Shown one piece after another: positions 1-8,308 of a DNA stretch of 15,875 nt. The stretch spans positions 1-15,875 of the forward strand of contig CAKPUX010000046.1 of NCBI GenBank assembly GCA_934193095.1, given 5' to 3'. The stretch's first letter is position 1; every line of letters begins with the position of its first letter. This DNA comes from an uncultured Dialister sp. Lineage in GTDB: Bacteria > Bacillota > Negativicutes > Veillonellales > Dialisteraceae. The translations under genes and the position numbers were made by a program. The notes beneath the pieces were generated by a model, which saw only the letters and a program-made list of their open reading frames with translations, was not told where the DNA came from and did not search any database.

Positions 1-394
1 CCATCGTCTTCGCTGTCATGACCTCCGTCGCACCGATCATGCGCGATTCCCAGCGACCGGTATAGACTCCGCTGATATTTTTTCCTGCCTCTTCTCCCAC
101 CAGCCTCGCCGTGCGGACAGAGAGCGTGCTGCCATCATCCATCCGATAACGGATATCCGAGAGCTTGCCGCCGATGGCGATATAGTCCGTCAGATGGCAC
201 TGACCGGCAAGCATCGTTCCCTTCGGAAGGAAGAGAGGACGGCTGTCCGTGGCTTCTGCGAGCGCATGGTACGTCTTGTACTCCACCAGAGGATTCGGCA
301 TCCCGATCAGCGTCATCTCCGCACGGCTCGCAAAAGCAGGGATCAACAAAACCGTCGCAGCGGCCATCAGTGCATATTTCCATTTTTTCATCAT
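1..394 (-). CDS. Secreted protein of unknown function, N-terminal part
   Basis: The frame starts at ATG 394-392 (a second ATG follows directly) and stays open to the window edge, giving 131 residues with no stop, so the C-terminus lies outside. An AAAGGA ribosome site sits 6 bases upstream. The N-terminus is a clear signal peptide: basic MMKKWKY, then a hydrophobic run (ALMAAATVLLIPAFA), with cleavage likely after AFA or SRA. The mature part begins EMTLIGMPNPLVEYKTYHAL and includes a stretch with SRPLFLPKGTMLAGQCHLTD. I do not recognise a family. It has its own strong promoter, so it need not belong to the transporter operon that ends upstream of it on the same strand. The export prediction is firm; the function is unknown. 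Confidence 0.75.
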   Translation of the reverse strand, partial: MMKKWKYALMAAATVLLIPAFASRAEMTLIGMPNPLVEYKTYHALAEATDSRPLFLPKGTMLAGQCHLTDYIAIGGKLSDIRYRMDDGSTLSVRTARLVGEEAGKNISGVYTGRWESRMIGATEVMTAKTM

Positions 395-439
395 CTATCA
401 TCCTTTCCGTAACAGTCATCCTGTTTTGAAGATGGTGTT

Positions 440-468
440 ATTATAGCATGGAATTGACTTCCGGTCAA
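440..468 (-). promoter_or_regulatory. Sigma-70 promoter of the secreted protein, with a dyad over the -35
   Basis: On the minus strand TTGACC (468-463) and a perfect TATAAT (445-440) are separated by exactly 17 bases, about 45 bases upstream of the start codon. A short inverted repeat, TTGAC-CGGAA-GTCAA (468-454), covers the -35 box and could be an operator. The promoter call is strong; the operator is a guess from symmetry. Confidence 0.8.
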
Positions 469-620
469 ATACGCACAAAAAGCATCCTTTTCCGGGACTA
501 TACAGTCTCGCTGTCATCCCCCTTTGCAAAGCCTTAAATACCTGTACATCCTGCAGCCTATGTCCCCTTCCTATTCTTTATCACAGCCAGGAAGCTCGCT
601 GAGCAATCAGGGTACACACT

Positions 621-1382
621 TTACAAAGCAGAAAATGAACTGACGAGCTCCTGCGTATATGGGTGCTGCGGGTGATGCAGCACATCTTCTGCCGTCCCGA
701 TCTCCACCAGCCTTCCTGCTGATAGGATGCCCACGCGGCTTGCCATCGCGGCAAGGACATCGAGGTCATGAGAAATGAAGAGATAGGCGATCTTCCGCTC
801 CTCCTGAAGCTCTTGCAAGAGTGTCAGGATCTCCGCCTGCACTGACACATCCAGCATCGAAGTCGGCTCATCCAAGATCAGGACCTCCGGTGAGATGAGG
901 AGCAAACGAGCAAGCGCCACCCGCTGGAGCTCCCCGCCGGAAAGCTCAGCCGGATAGCGCAAGAGCAGCTCGCGTCGAAGCTGGAGACGCGAAAGCATCT
1001 CTTGCATACGCTCCTCGAAGCGATCCATCTTCCCATATAGGCGTGAGGGCTCTTCGATGCTTTGACGGATCGTCATACGCGGATGAAGCGCAGCCGCAGG
1101 ATTTTGAAATATCATCTGCATCGTGCGGCGTACCGCGAGCATCTCCTTCCTGGAAAGGCCGCCAAGCTCCGCCCCGTGATAGAGCACGACTCCTCCATCT
1201 GGCACGAGAAGCTGCATCAGGATACGGATGAGCGTCGTCTTCCCCGCACCGCTCGTCCCCGCGATCCCCAGCGTCTCTCCTTTCGAAAGCGTGAAGGAAA
1301 TATCCTTCAGCACCTCCTTCTTCACTTTCCGTATATATCCGGTCGTGAAGGATTTCGAAATATGCTGTACGTCTAAGAGCAT
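621..1382 (-). CDS. ABC transporter ATPase, NikE/DppF/OppF type
   Basis: One of the two ATPases that power the importer encoded upstream; it would bind the cytoplasmic face of the permease pair. The 253-residue protein has every ABC element. Counting from the GTG two codons upstream of the chosen start: Walker A GTSGAGKT near 44-51, Q-loop QNP near 95, signature LSGGE near 149, Walker B VLILDEP near 169 and H-loop SHD near 207. It ends with the HPYTQELV segment usual in OppF-like subunits but lacks the long cysteine-bearing tail of OppD-like subunits. I chose ATG 1382 because AAAGGAG lies 5 bases before it; the GTG at 1388 would touch that site. It starts 12 bases after the partner ATPase. 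No convincing terminator follows. Confidence 0.9.
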   Translation of the reverse strand: MLLDVQHISKSFTTGYIRKVKKEVLKDISFTLSKGETLGIAGTSGAGKTTLIRILMQLLVPDGGVVLYHGAELGGLSRKEMLAVRRTMQMIFQNPAAALHPRMTIRQSIEEPSRLYGKMDRFEERMQEMLSRLQLRRELLLRYPAELSGGELQRVALARLLLISPEVLILDEPTSMLDVSVQAEILTLLQELQEERKIAYLFISHDLDVLAAMASRVGILSAGRLVEIGTAEDVLHHPQHPYTQELVSSFSAL

Positions 1383-1394
1383 GGGCACTCCTTT

Positions 1395-2345
1395 CTAAAA
1401 AGATGAATGAACGGTGATGCTTTCTCCACATTTTACAAAATGTCCCTCTCCCACTTTCCTCATCGTCTGCCTCTTCTCACAACCTTTTCCGCAGAATGCA
1501 CATCGACTCCGAAAAATGCAGCCGCCGGTGAGGCGGGAAAGATCCGGTGGATTTCCGGAGATGGGATGAAGACCGCGGGAAGGCGCCGCGGCGAGAAGTC
1601 CCCGCGTATAAGGGTGGTATGGATTCTTGAAAATATCCTCTGTGCTCCCCTGCTCGAGGACTTCCCCTGCGTAGAGCACCACTACACGATCAGCGAGACA
1701 TTCTGCCAGTGCGAGGTCGTGAGTGATGAGCAGCATGCCCCTTCCTGCCATCTTGATCTGAAGAAACATATCTGCCACCTGTTTCCTTACAAGCGGATCT
1801 AGCCCCTTCGTCGGCTCATCCGCGATGAGCCACTCCGGGGAAGGCAAGGTCATCATCGCTGCCATGACGCGCTGCGCCATCCCCCCTGAAAGTTGGTGCG
1901 GATAGGACGCACACACGCGGACAGGATCTCCAAGGCCGTACTTTTCCAGCTGCCCAAGAGCACTCTCCCTGCTCTTCTCTTTCCCCCAGCCCAGCCGCTT
2001 CCGCAAGACTTCTGTCACCTGCCGTCCGACACGCATCAGCGGATTCATGGCAGAGATCGGATCCTGCGCGATCCAGCCGATGCGATCACCTCGGATCTCA
2101 TTCATTTCTTTCTCAGAAAGCCGGGGAAGATCATTTCCATCATAAAAAATACTTCCTGTCATTCTCGCATTTTCCGGGAGAAGACGCATGATGGCCGTGC
2201 CCAAGATCGATTTCCCGCTCCCCGACTCGCCAAGGAGCGCCGTGATTTTCCCCCCGTGAAAGAGAAGATTTACATCACGAAGCACGCGGACAGCGCCCAT
2301 CGGCGAAAGGAAAGTGACAGAAAGCTGCTTGACTTCGATATCCAT
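1395..2345 (-). CDS. ABC transporter ATPase, NikD/DppD/OppD type, with a C-terminal cysteine cluster
   Basis: Second ATPase of the importer, 316 residues. Walker A GESGSGKS at 39-46, Q-loop Q94, signature LSGGM at 152-156, Walker B WLIADEP at 172-178 and H209 are intact. The C-terminal extension typical of oligopeptide/dipeptide/nickel ATPases follows NPYHPYTRGLL (241-251). It holds five cysteines (276, 282, 285, 289, 306) spaced C-x5-C-x2-C-x3-C-x16-C. Some DppD/OppD proteins bind an iron-sulfur cluster through cysteines in this tail, so that is possible here but not shown. The AAAGGAG ribosome site lies 10 bases before ATG. The gene sits between the 64-residue frame and the second ATPase on the same strand. 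Confidence 0.92.
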   Translation of the reverse strand: MDIEVKQLSVTFLSPMGAVRVLRDVNLLFHGGKITALLGESGSGKSILGTAIMRLLPENARMTGSIFYDGNDLPRLSEKEMNEIRGDRIGWIAQDPISAMNPLMRVGRQVTEVLRKRLGWGKEKSRESALGQLEKYGLGDPVRVCASYPHQLSGGMAQRVMAAMMTLPSPEWLIADEPTKGLDPLVRKQVADMFLQIKMAGRGMLLITHDLALAECLADRVVVLYAGEVLEQGSTEDIFKNPYHPYTRGLLAAAPSRGLHPISGNPPDLSRLTGGCIFRSRCAFCGKGCEKRQTMRKVGEGHFVKCGESITVHSSF

Positions 2346-2359
2346 AGAAAAGGCTCCTT

Positions 2360-2554
2360 TCAGGTAAGGGAAGTGTTACAGATTCTAAAAGTGTTGTGGA
2401 GAAGGGCTGCCCCCCACTCATGTGGTACAGTGAAAGGGCAGCATAGTCTTAGCTTCCCATCGGGGACGCGCCCTGAAAGAAGCTCTGCTCCGATGAAGCT
2501 CTCCGGCATTTCCTTAAGAATATTTGCCCGCACAGGCGGACATGCAAAGCCCAT
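2360..2554 (-). CDS. Possible small protein (64 aa) inside the transporter operon
   Basis: Unrecognised. This frame fills the only large gap between transporter genes: it starts 13 bases after the NikC-like stop and ends 14 bases before the NikD-like start, and its TGA touches the next ribosome site. A purine-rich AGGGGGAAGGGG lies directly before the ATG. The protein starts MGFACPPVRANILKE and has four cysteines (5, 38, 39, 59), with CCPFTVPHEWG in the middle. It has no signal peptide and no obvious membrane segment. Tight packing favours a real gene; against it, the sequence resembles nothing I know, and the gap could be a decayed insertion. No function is proposed. Confidence 0.4.
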   Translation of the reverse strand: MGFACPPVRANILKEMPESFIGAELLSGRVPDGKLRLCCPFTVPHEWGAALLHNTFRICNTSLT

Positions 2555-2567
2555 CCCCTTCCCCCTC

Positions 2568-3371
2568 TTATCTCCTTATTCGTTCTCTCATCGCATCTCC
2601 CAGAAGATTGATAGAAAGGCAAAAGAGAGTGATGCCTGTACCGGGAGCGATCATCATCAGCGGGTATGAGCGGAAATAAGTCCTCGCATCAGAAATCATG
2701 ACGCCCCAATCCGCCGTCGGAGGAGAAACACCCAGTCCCAAGTAGGACAGCGCCGAAGCCGAGAGCAGCGAAGTCCCGATGCGGAGCGTCAATAGCACGA
2801 TGACGACGGGAAGCACATTCGGAAGTACATATTTCCTTACGATGTACCTATGGGATGCCCCCAAACTTTTGATGCTTTCCATGTAGAGCTCCCCACGAAT
2901 ACGTATGACCTCACTCCTCACGATACGCGAAAAACCCGCCCACGAGGTCAGAGTCAATGCGATGATGAGACGGAAATTGTTCTCCGGAAGGATCGCCGCG
3001 ACCGCGATCATAAGACTCATCCCCGGAAGTCCCTGAAATACAGCCACAAGACACTGGATCCCCCGATCCACCCAGCCGCCAAAGTAACCGGAAAGGATCC
3101 CCAGCATAAGGCCAAGGACCATGGTACAAAACGCCGCCACAAAGGCAAAAGCCACTGACGTCCGCGCCCCATAGATGGTACGGGAAAGAATATCACGCCC
3201 CAGCGCATCCGTCCCCAGCCAGTGTGAAGATGACATGCCTTCCAGGATTTCCTCCGTAGATACCGCTGTGGGATCATAGGGCGCGATCCATGGGGCAAAA
3301 AGCGCGAGGAATACGATCCCCATCGCCAGAAAAAGCGCCATTTTGTAGATCCAGTGAAGCTCCTTCTTCAT
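2568..3371 (-). CDS. ABC transporter permease, NikC/DppC/OppC type
   Basis: Inner-membrane permease of 267 residues, one of the pair forming the translocation path. It has an N-terminal membrane segment (about 9-30), then the family hallmark HWLGTDALGRDILSR (50-64), several further hydrophobic segments, the ATPase-contacting EAA loop ESIKSLGASHRYIVRKYVLPN-like region (165-185), and the conserved ALSYLGLGVSPPTADWG (207-223). The ATG shares one base with the stop of the preceding permease (TGATG), so the pair is translationally coupled. Length and motifs are normal for the family. Confidence 0.93.
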   Translation of the reverse strand: MKKELHWIYKMALFLAMGIVFLALFAPWIAPYDPTAVSTEEILEGMSSSHWLGTDALGRDILSRTIYGARTSVAFAFVAAFCTMVLGLMLGILSGYFGGWVDRGIQCLVAVFQGLPGMSLMIAVAAILPENNFRLIIALTLTSWAGFSRIVRSEVIRIRGELYMESIKSLGASHRYIVRKYVLPNVLPVVIVLLTLRIGTSLLSASALSYLGLGVSPPTADWGVMISDARTYFRSYPLMMIAPGTGITLFCLSINLLGDAMRERIRR

Positions 3372-4312
3372 CAGCCCTCCCTCGCTTTCGGGCTCAGCAA
3401 ATAGTAGCTGAGATCAACCAGATAATTAAATACGATGAAAACGGTCCCACTGACCAGCACATAGCCCTGAATCACCGGATAATCCCGTCCCCAGATAGCC
3501 GAAAGTACATAGCTTCCAAGACCGGGTATGGAAAAAAGATTCTCGATAATGACCGAGCCGCCCAAGATCGATGCAAAAAACGTCCCCAGCATGGTAATGA
3601 CCGGCATCAGCGAATTGGGCAGGACATGATAGATCTCTATATACGAAGCGGAGAGCCCCTTCGCCCGCTCTGTCAGAAGAAAGGACTTCTCCATCACCGA
3701 AAGGACCGATGTCTGCTCCAGACGCAGCACCGCAGACGCTGTCCCTGCTGCCAGCACAAAGGATGGCAATATCATGTGGAGCGCATCGCCATATCCGGAG
3801 GAAGGCAGGAGCTGCCACTCTTCCGAAAAGATCAGCATCATCATGATCCCCAGCCAGAAAGACGGCATAGAAATAAAGAAGAGTGCCACGAGCTCAAGCC
3901 CGATCTCTGCCGCATGACCCTTCCTGCGCGCCGCCCATATGCCCGCAGGGATGCCGAGCAGGATCACCCATCCCATCGCCCAGAGAGCCAGGTGGAGGGT
4001 GACGGGAAATCTTCGCATGAGCTCGGACAGCACCGGTCTATGTGTCAGATACGATACACCCAGATCTCCCACTGCCGCATGTGTGAGCCAGCTCCCATAC
4101 TGCATCCAAAAAGGCTGATCCAGCCCCATGCTCTCCCGCATCGCAAGAAGCTCCGACTCCGTCGGTTCTGCCGTACCATCCATGATCAATACCGCCATCG
4201 CCGGATCTCCGGGCGCAAGCACGCCCAGAAGGAACGCCAGGATCGTGAGTCCGATGAGAAAAGGGATCAGGAGAAAAATGCGCCGAACCGCATAGATCAG
4301 AAAAGCCTTCAT
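3371..4312 (-). CDS. ABC transporter permease, NikB/DppB/OppB type
   Basis: Inner-membrane permease of 313 residues, partner of the NikC-like protein. The chosen start MKAFLIYAVRR has AAAGGAGG 8 bases upstream; an open frame reaches 4354 but the extra 14 residues (MVARVSDSRK...) have no ribosome site. Features: first membrane segment near 11-33, the family sequence LAPGDPA (32-38), SFWLGIMMML (151-160), the EAA loop near 214-233 (ending VLPN), and GSVIIENLFSIPGLG (252-266), which is diagnostic of DppB/NikB permeases. It is preceded by a 133-base gap after the solute-binding lipoprotein, so expression relative to that gene may differ. Confidence 0.93.
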   Translation of the reverse strand: MKAFLIYAVRRIFLLIPFLIGLTILAFLLGVLAPGDPAMAVLIMDGTAEPTESELLAMRESMGLDQPFWMQYGSWLTHAAVGDLGVSYLTHRPVLSELMRRFPVTLHLALWAMGWVILLGIPAGIWAARRKGHAAEIGLELVALFFISMPSFWLGIMMMLIFSEEWQLLPSSGYGDALHMILPSFVLAAGTASAVLRLEQTSVLSVMEKSFLLTERAKGLSASYIEIYHVLPNSLMPVITMLGTFFASILGGSVIIENLFSIPGLGSYVLSAIWGRDYPVIQGYVLVSGTVFIVFNYLVDLSYYLLSPKAREG

Positions 4313-4445
4313 GAGATATGCCTCCTTTCGTGAATCACTGACACGCGCGACCATACCAAGCGCAGAAGGACGGATACATCCGTCAAGACGCCATACAAAG
4401 AAATTTCATAGGAGGAAAGCGACGATCTGTCACCGATACTTTTTC

Positions 4446-5999
4446 CTACTCCTTCCACGCCACCTTGTCCAGCGTAATGCCATAGACCGCCGCATGGTAG
4501 CCTGTGATTTTTTTCGAACAGACAGCGAGATTCTCATCTTCCAAGAGCGGGATGACCGCCGGATGGAGGAGAAGCTCTTCCCGGATCTCATGGTAGAGCA
4601 CCTGCCGATCTTCGATCTCATAGGTATGAGTAAGCGCATCAAAGGCTGCATCTATTTTCGGATTGGCATAGCAGAAATGGCTGGCAAGATTCGTCGCACC
4701 ATCGCTATGAAAGAATTCTCTCAAAAGCGAAGTCGGATCGAGATTTCCGAGCCCCCTCGTCCCGATGGCGAGGTCGTAGTCCCCCTCCCGCATCATTTTC
4801 CGTGACGTCAGACCATCCACCATCACGATCTTGACATCCAGCCCGAGATCCTTCATCTCCGCCTGCAGAAATTCTGATATGACCTTGTAAGGGTAGCGCT
4901 CGGCACCATACTGTGGCAGGAGGAATTTCACCTCACACCGGGCATCCCCCAGCACTTCTCGCGCAAGTGCCTTCGCCTCAGCAGGATCATAGATCGGCGG
5001 CTCCGGTCGCGAAAAAGGATTCGTACTATTTAAGAAACTCCTCGTCGGCGTACCAAATCCCGCAAAATAATATTTCACGATCTTTTCCCTATCGATGGCA
5101 AGATCCAGCGCCCTTCGCATTCGTTCATCGGAGAAAGGGAAACGGCCGCCATTGACAGACAAGTAATGCGAAATCGTCGAATGCGCGCTGTCTACTGAGA
5201 AATTCCCCGTCTCTGCCAGTTCCTTCACCATCATCGGTGTGAGCCCGCCCAGATCGAGGACCCCCTGCACCTCTCCCGAACGCATCGCCGAATATCGCGC
5301 CTCCGCCGAAGTGATCACGCGGATACGGATCCGCTTCGCCTTTGCTTTTTCGCCATAGTATCCGTCGAATCGCTCAAGCAGTGTATAGTCATCCGCCTTG
5401 CGGTCGATGATCCGGAAAGGTCCGGTACCTGCGGCAATCTTCATGAAGTCTCCCGTTTCTCTATCAAAAGAAGCCGGACTGAACATCGCGCTCCCCCAGC
5501 CCGCCATGCGATAGATCAGCATGGGGACAGGCCGCTCGAAATATAGATGAAGCGTGTAGTCATCGTCCGCCTCATACCGGACAAGCCCCGGGTAAATGCG
5601 CGAGACCAGATAGCCATAGAAGGAAGATGGCTTGTAGCCCATGTGCGTCACGCGGTAGAAATTCTCTCGCGCCGCATGTGCATCGAAGGAAACCCCGTCA
5701 TGGAACTTCACCCCCTTCTTCAGATGAAAAATCCACTCCGTCTTCTCCGCATTCGACTCCCAAGACTCGGCGAGCATCGGCATGACTTTCCCATCATCAG
5801 AAATCCCGACCAGCGACTCCCAAGTCTTTAGGATCACGGTGGAGTAGTAGGGATCCTTCTCCCCCGGCGAAAGATCCCGCCCCGCCGCGAGCACGATCTC
5901 TTTCTCCTCTCCCGTCTTCGGCGCGTCCCCGCAGCCCGCGAAAGCGAGCGGGAATAGCAGGAGGAAAAAGAGAGATAGATAGCGAAAGAAAATACGCAT
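4446..5999 (-). CDS. Solute-binding lipoprotein of the nickel/peptide ABC importer (NikA/DppA-like)
   Basis: Captures the ligand and delivers it to the permeases. The 517-residue protein starts MRIFFRYLSLFFLLLFPLA and carries a lipobox ending AFAGC, with the lipidated cysteine at 23. The fold is SBP family 5: DGKVMPMLAESW, GVKFHDGVSFDAHAARENF and AGTGPFRI are family landmarks, and the N-terminal third resembles NikA-type nickel/metallophore binders more than plain peptide binders. I cannot identify ligand residues, so nickel, cobalt, a metallophore or a peptide all remain possible. The start has AGAGGTGA 5 bases upstream. It directly follows the receptor gene, which is the argument for a chelate substrate. 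Confidence 0.9.
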   Translation of the reverse strand: MRIFFRYLSLFFLLLFPLAFAGCGDAPKTGEEKEIVLAAGRDLSPGEKDPYYSTVILKTWESLVGISDDGKVMPMLAESWESNAEKTEWIFHLKKGVKFHDGVSFDAHAARENFYRVTHMGYKPSSFYGYLVSRIYPGLVRYEADDDYTLHLYFERPVPMLIYRMAGWGSAMFSPASFDRETGDFMKIAAGTGPFRIIDRKADDYTLLERFDGYYGEKAKAKRIRIRVITSAEARYSAMRSGEVQGVLDLGGLTPMMVKELAETGNFSVDSAHSTISHYLSVNGGRFPFSDERMRRALDLAIDREKIVKYYFAGFGTPTRSFLNSTNPFSRPEPPIYDPAEAKALAREVLGDARCEVKFLLPQYGAERYPYKVISEFLQAEMKDLGLDVKIVMVDGLTSRKMMREGDYDLAIGTRGLGNLDPTSLLREFFHSDGATNLASHFCYANPKIDAAFDALTHTYEIEDRQVLYHEIREELLLHPAVIPLLEDENLAVCSKKITGYHAAVYGITLDKVAWKE

Positions 6000-6045
6000 A
6001 GGGATTCACCTCTTTTCTTCTGGAAACACTTTTGGACAATAGGGG

Positions 6046-6071
6046 AATAGGCGGCCGCAAGGCCGCCTATT
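6046..6071. other. Perfect 11-bp hairpin between receptor and binding-protein genes
   Basis: Plus-strand AATAGGCGGCC-GCAA-GGCCGCCTATT is a perfect 11-bp GC-rich stem with a 4-base loop. It is not followed by a T-run on the minus strand (CCCCTATTG), so it is not a standard terminator for the receptor. On the plus strand the flank is TATTGATTGT twice, only moderately T-rich. It may protect the 3' end of receptor mRNA or partly attenuate transcription into the ABC genes. Confidence 0.7.
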
Positions 6072-6111
6072 ATTGATTGTTATTGATTGTACATATCAAC
6101 TTGGCAATAGC

Positions 6112-8308
6112 TTAGAAACTCATCGAAGCAGACAGCATCCAGGTTCTTGGCATGGAAAGGCCGAATGTGGTAGAGCTGCCGCGTCCCATCCAGTAATCCT
6201 TGTTCAGTGCGTTGTAGCACATGGCCTTGAAAGTCACCGGTACATCAGCGATCGAAGTCTTATAGTCAAAGCCGAGGTCGAGAACTGTGTAAGCAGGGAT
6301 ACGGGTCGATCCGGTCGGAGATTTCAAGTTATCGATATGTGCGTCACCTACCCAAGTCAAGCGACCGATAACGCTCCACTTATCGTTTGGTTCATAGACC
6401 GCACCAACGACTGTGCTCCACTTGGAGGCACCATTGATGTACCATCCGTCATTCGCACCATCCTTCGTTTTTTCTCTCTTGCCATTCATGTAGAGCAGAC
6501 CACCGGTTACCGTCCACTTATCTGCTGGTTTACCATTGATCGTCCATTCCCAGCCTTTGTAATTATCCTTGCCATCGATGGCACGATGGAGAAAATCTTT
6601 TCCATCGGGAGTTTTCCCAAGTGTTGTTTCAAGGATAGATTCTGTCTCAATATCAAAATAGGACAGAGTTGTGACAAGGTTCTTGAACTTGTACTTGATC
6701 CCTACTTCCCGCTGCTTACTGGTGGACGGTGGGAGAGTTTCCCCATCATTATCATATACTTTACTACCACTACTCATTACAATAGCACCACGGGAGAAGC
6801 TTTCCGTCTGGCTGGCATAAATAGCCATATTTTCATTTGGTTTATAGGTAACACCATAGGTAGGCAGCCAGTCATCATTCTGGAATTTTGTACCATTACC
6901 TGCATTGGTGAAATTTTCGTGCTTATGAGAAGCCGCTAAAAGAACATCCCACTTACCATAGCTTAACGAATCGGCAATCGTGACACCCGTATTCACTTCA
7001 TCCCAAGATAATTTGGCCGTGAGAAGCGATGGAATCACAAAACTATTGGTATATTCAGTTCCTGTATATAAACTACCGCCAATTGTCCCTGTACCACTAC
7101 TATGCGAAGCATTCCAATATTTTGCCCAGGAACGGTCAATAGCCAGTGTTGCCTGGTGTTTTACTGCACCGGTCTCAAATTTGGTTTTCAGTCCCGTCTG
7201 GAAATATGAATTCGTGCCAATTTCATTTTGTGCGTTCGAAACGTTGGACGACATGAAATTTCCTTTTTCATCAAATTTCAGTGCAGAGCTCGAGTTATAT
7301 TTATTCCCGCTTCTCGAAGAATGCCCAATGTTAGTAAACCATGTCACATGATCATTGATCGCCTTTTCATGGTTAAAGGTATACATCCAACCGTGCATCC
7401 ATTTCGTCGTTCCCTTGAAATCATATGGGATGTTGGAATCTGGCGCAGAAGGCAGCTCGCTGCTCTTACCGCCATAAGTAAACCAACGCTGGCCTTCATT
7501 GACGCGAAGGTCAAAATGGCCGACGAAGAAATTGGTATTGCTTGTCTTTCCTTTACGATCCAGGTTTACAAAAATATTCTTTTCGTTCTTTTCCGCACCT
7601 TTGAGAGCGAGACCGCCTTCCATATATTCGCCCATCACGCGGATGCCCCATTCGTTATCCTTACCTGTGCGACGTGCCACGTCAATAAATTCACCGAAGT
7701 TGCTTCTGCCAGAGAAGGTTTCCGTGAATTTTGTTACCGGCTCACTGCCTGCACGTTTGGTCACCACGTTAATCGTGCCCGGTGCAGGGGTTGCCCCACT
7801 ATTTGTACCATTATTGGACATGCTGACGCCATTCACACCAGCATTTGGGCCAGAAGTGATATCGATGCGATCGATATAGTGAGAAATCGGTCCATTGAAC
7901 TGATAAAAGAGACTTGGTACGCCGTTCAGCATCATATGATTCCCGTTCATGTTGATGCCGCGCATAGAGAAGTCTGTGTACATCGGAGACGTCGTACTGG
8001 TACGAATCGATGGATTGTTCATCAGCACGTTCGCGATTGGCTGAGACGGGTCATCAAATTTCTCCAGCGTTTTCTGGGTCATAGACATTTCGGTATACGG
8101 GATATCCATAACGCTCTGGTTTCCAAGAATCCCAAGCTTTGCGGTTTCATTGACAAGACCACCTGGCGCAGCTACTACTTCGCCATCTCGATCTGCATTG
8201 ACATAAACCGTATCCAGAACGGTATCCGCTGCTCTAAGCGTTACCCCCCCCCGAAATTGTTAACATGACCGCTGCCGCGAGAGCGACATACATTTTCCCT
8301 TTTCTCAT
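6112..8308 (-). CDS. TonB-dependent siderophore-type receptor, frame interrupted by a G9 tract (likely phase-variable)
   Basis: Outer-membrane receptor that would import a ferric-siderophore-like chelate using TonB energy. Translation from ATG 8308 (GAGGAGAG site 6 bases upstream) reads a signal peptide, MRKGKMYVALAAAVMLTIS, and then stops at TAG 8236-8234 after 24 codons, because the nine-G run puts it out of frame. The remaining frame runs to TAA 6112. With eight G the protein would be 731 residues, with LRA|ADTV as a good cleavage site and DTVYVNAD as a TonB-box-like start. The plug includes MRGINMNGNHMMLNGVP, YIDRIDITSGPNAGVNGVSM and GTINVVTKRAG. The barrel ends LSASMSF with the expected terminal phenylalanine. 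Nothing else in the frame is broken. Alternatives are a sequencing error or recent inactivation. Its base composition looks more AT-rich than that of the ABC genes. Confidence 0.88.
8244..8252 (-). repeat. Homopolymeric G9 tract within the receptor signal peptide
   Basis: Nine consecutive C on the plus strand (G on the coding strand) follow the codons for MLTIS. Frame arithmetic: 8 or 11 G join signal peptide and receptor; 9 G reaches TAG after ...GGGNA; 10 G places TAA directly after the run. Runs of this length are prone to replication slippage. Confidence 0.9.

Noticed and set aside
3290..4333. Long plus-strand frame opposite the permease genes
   Set aside because: Its composition is rich in Arg/His/Pro, it has no recognisable domain, and the minus strand encodes clear permeases.
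6046..6071. Intrinsic terminator ending the receptor transcript
   Set aside because: The stem is strong but the minus-strand downstream sequence is CCCCTATTG without a T-run.
7228..8268. Plus-strand frame opposite the receptor
   Set aside because: It is antisense to a receptor with clear plug and barrel motifs and has no family resemblance.
8109..8308. Internal in-frame start at ATG 8109 as the true receptor start
   Set aside because: It has no signal peptide and would remove the TonB-box region; the ATG at 8308 has a good ribosome site and signal peptide.
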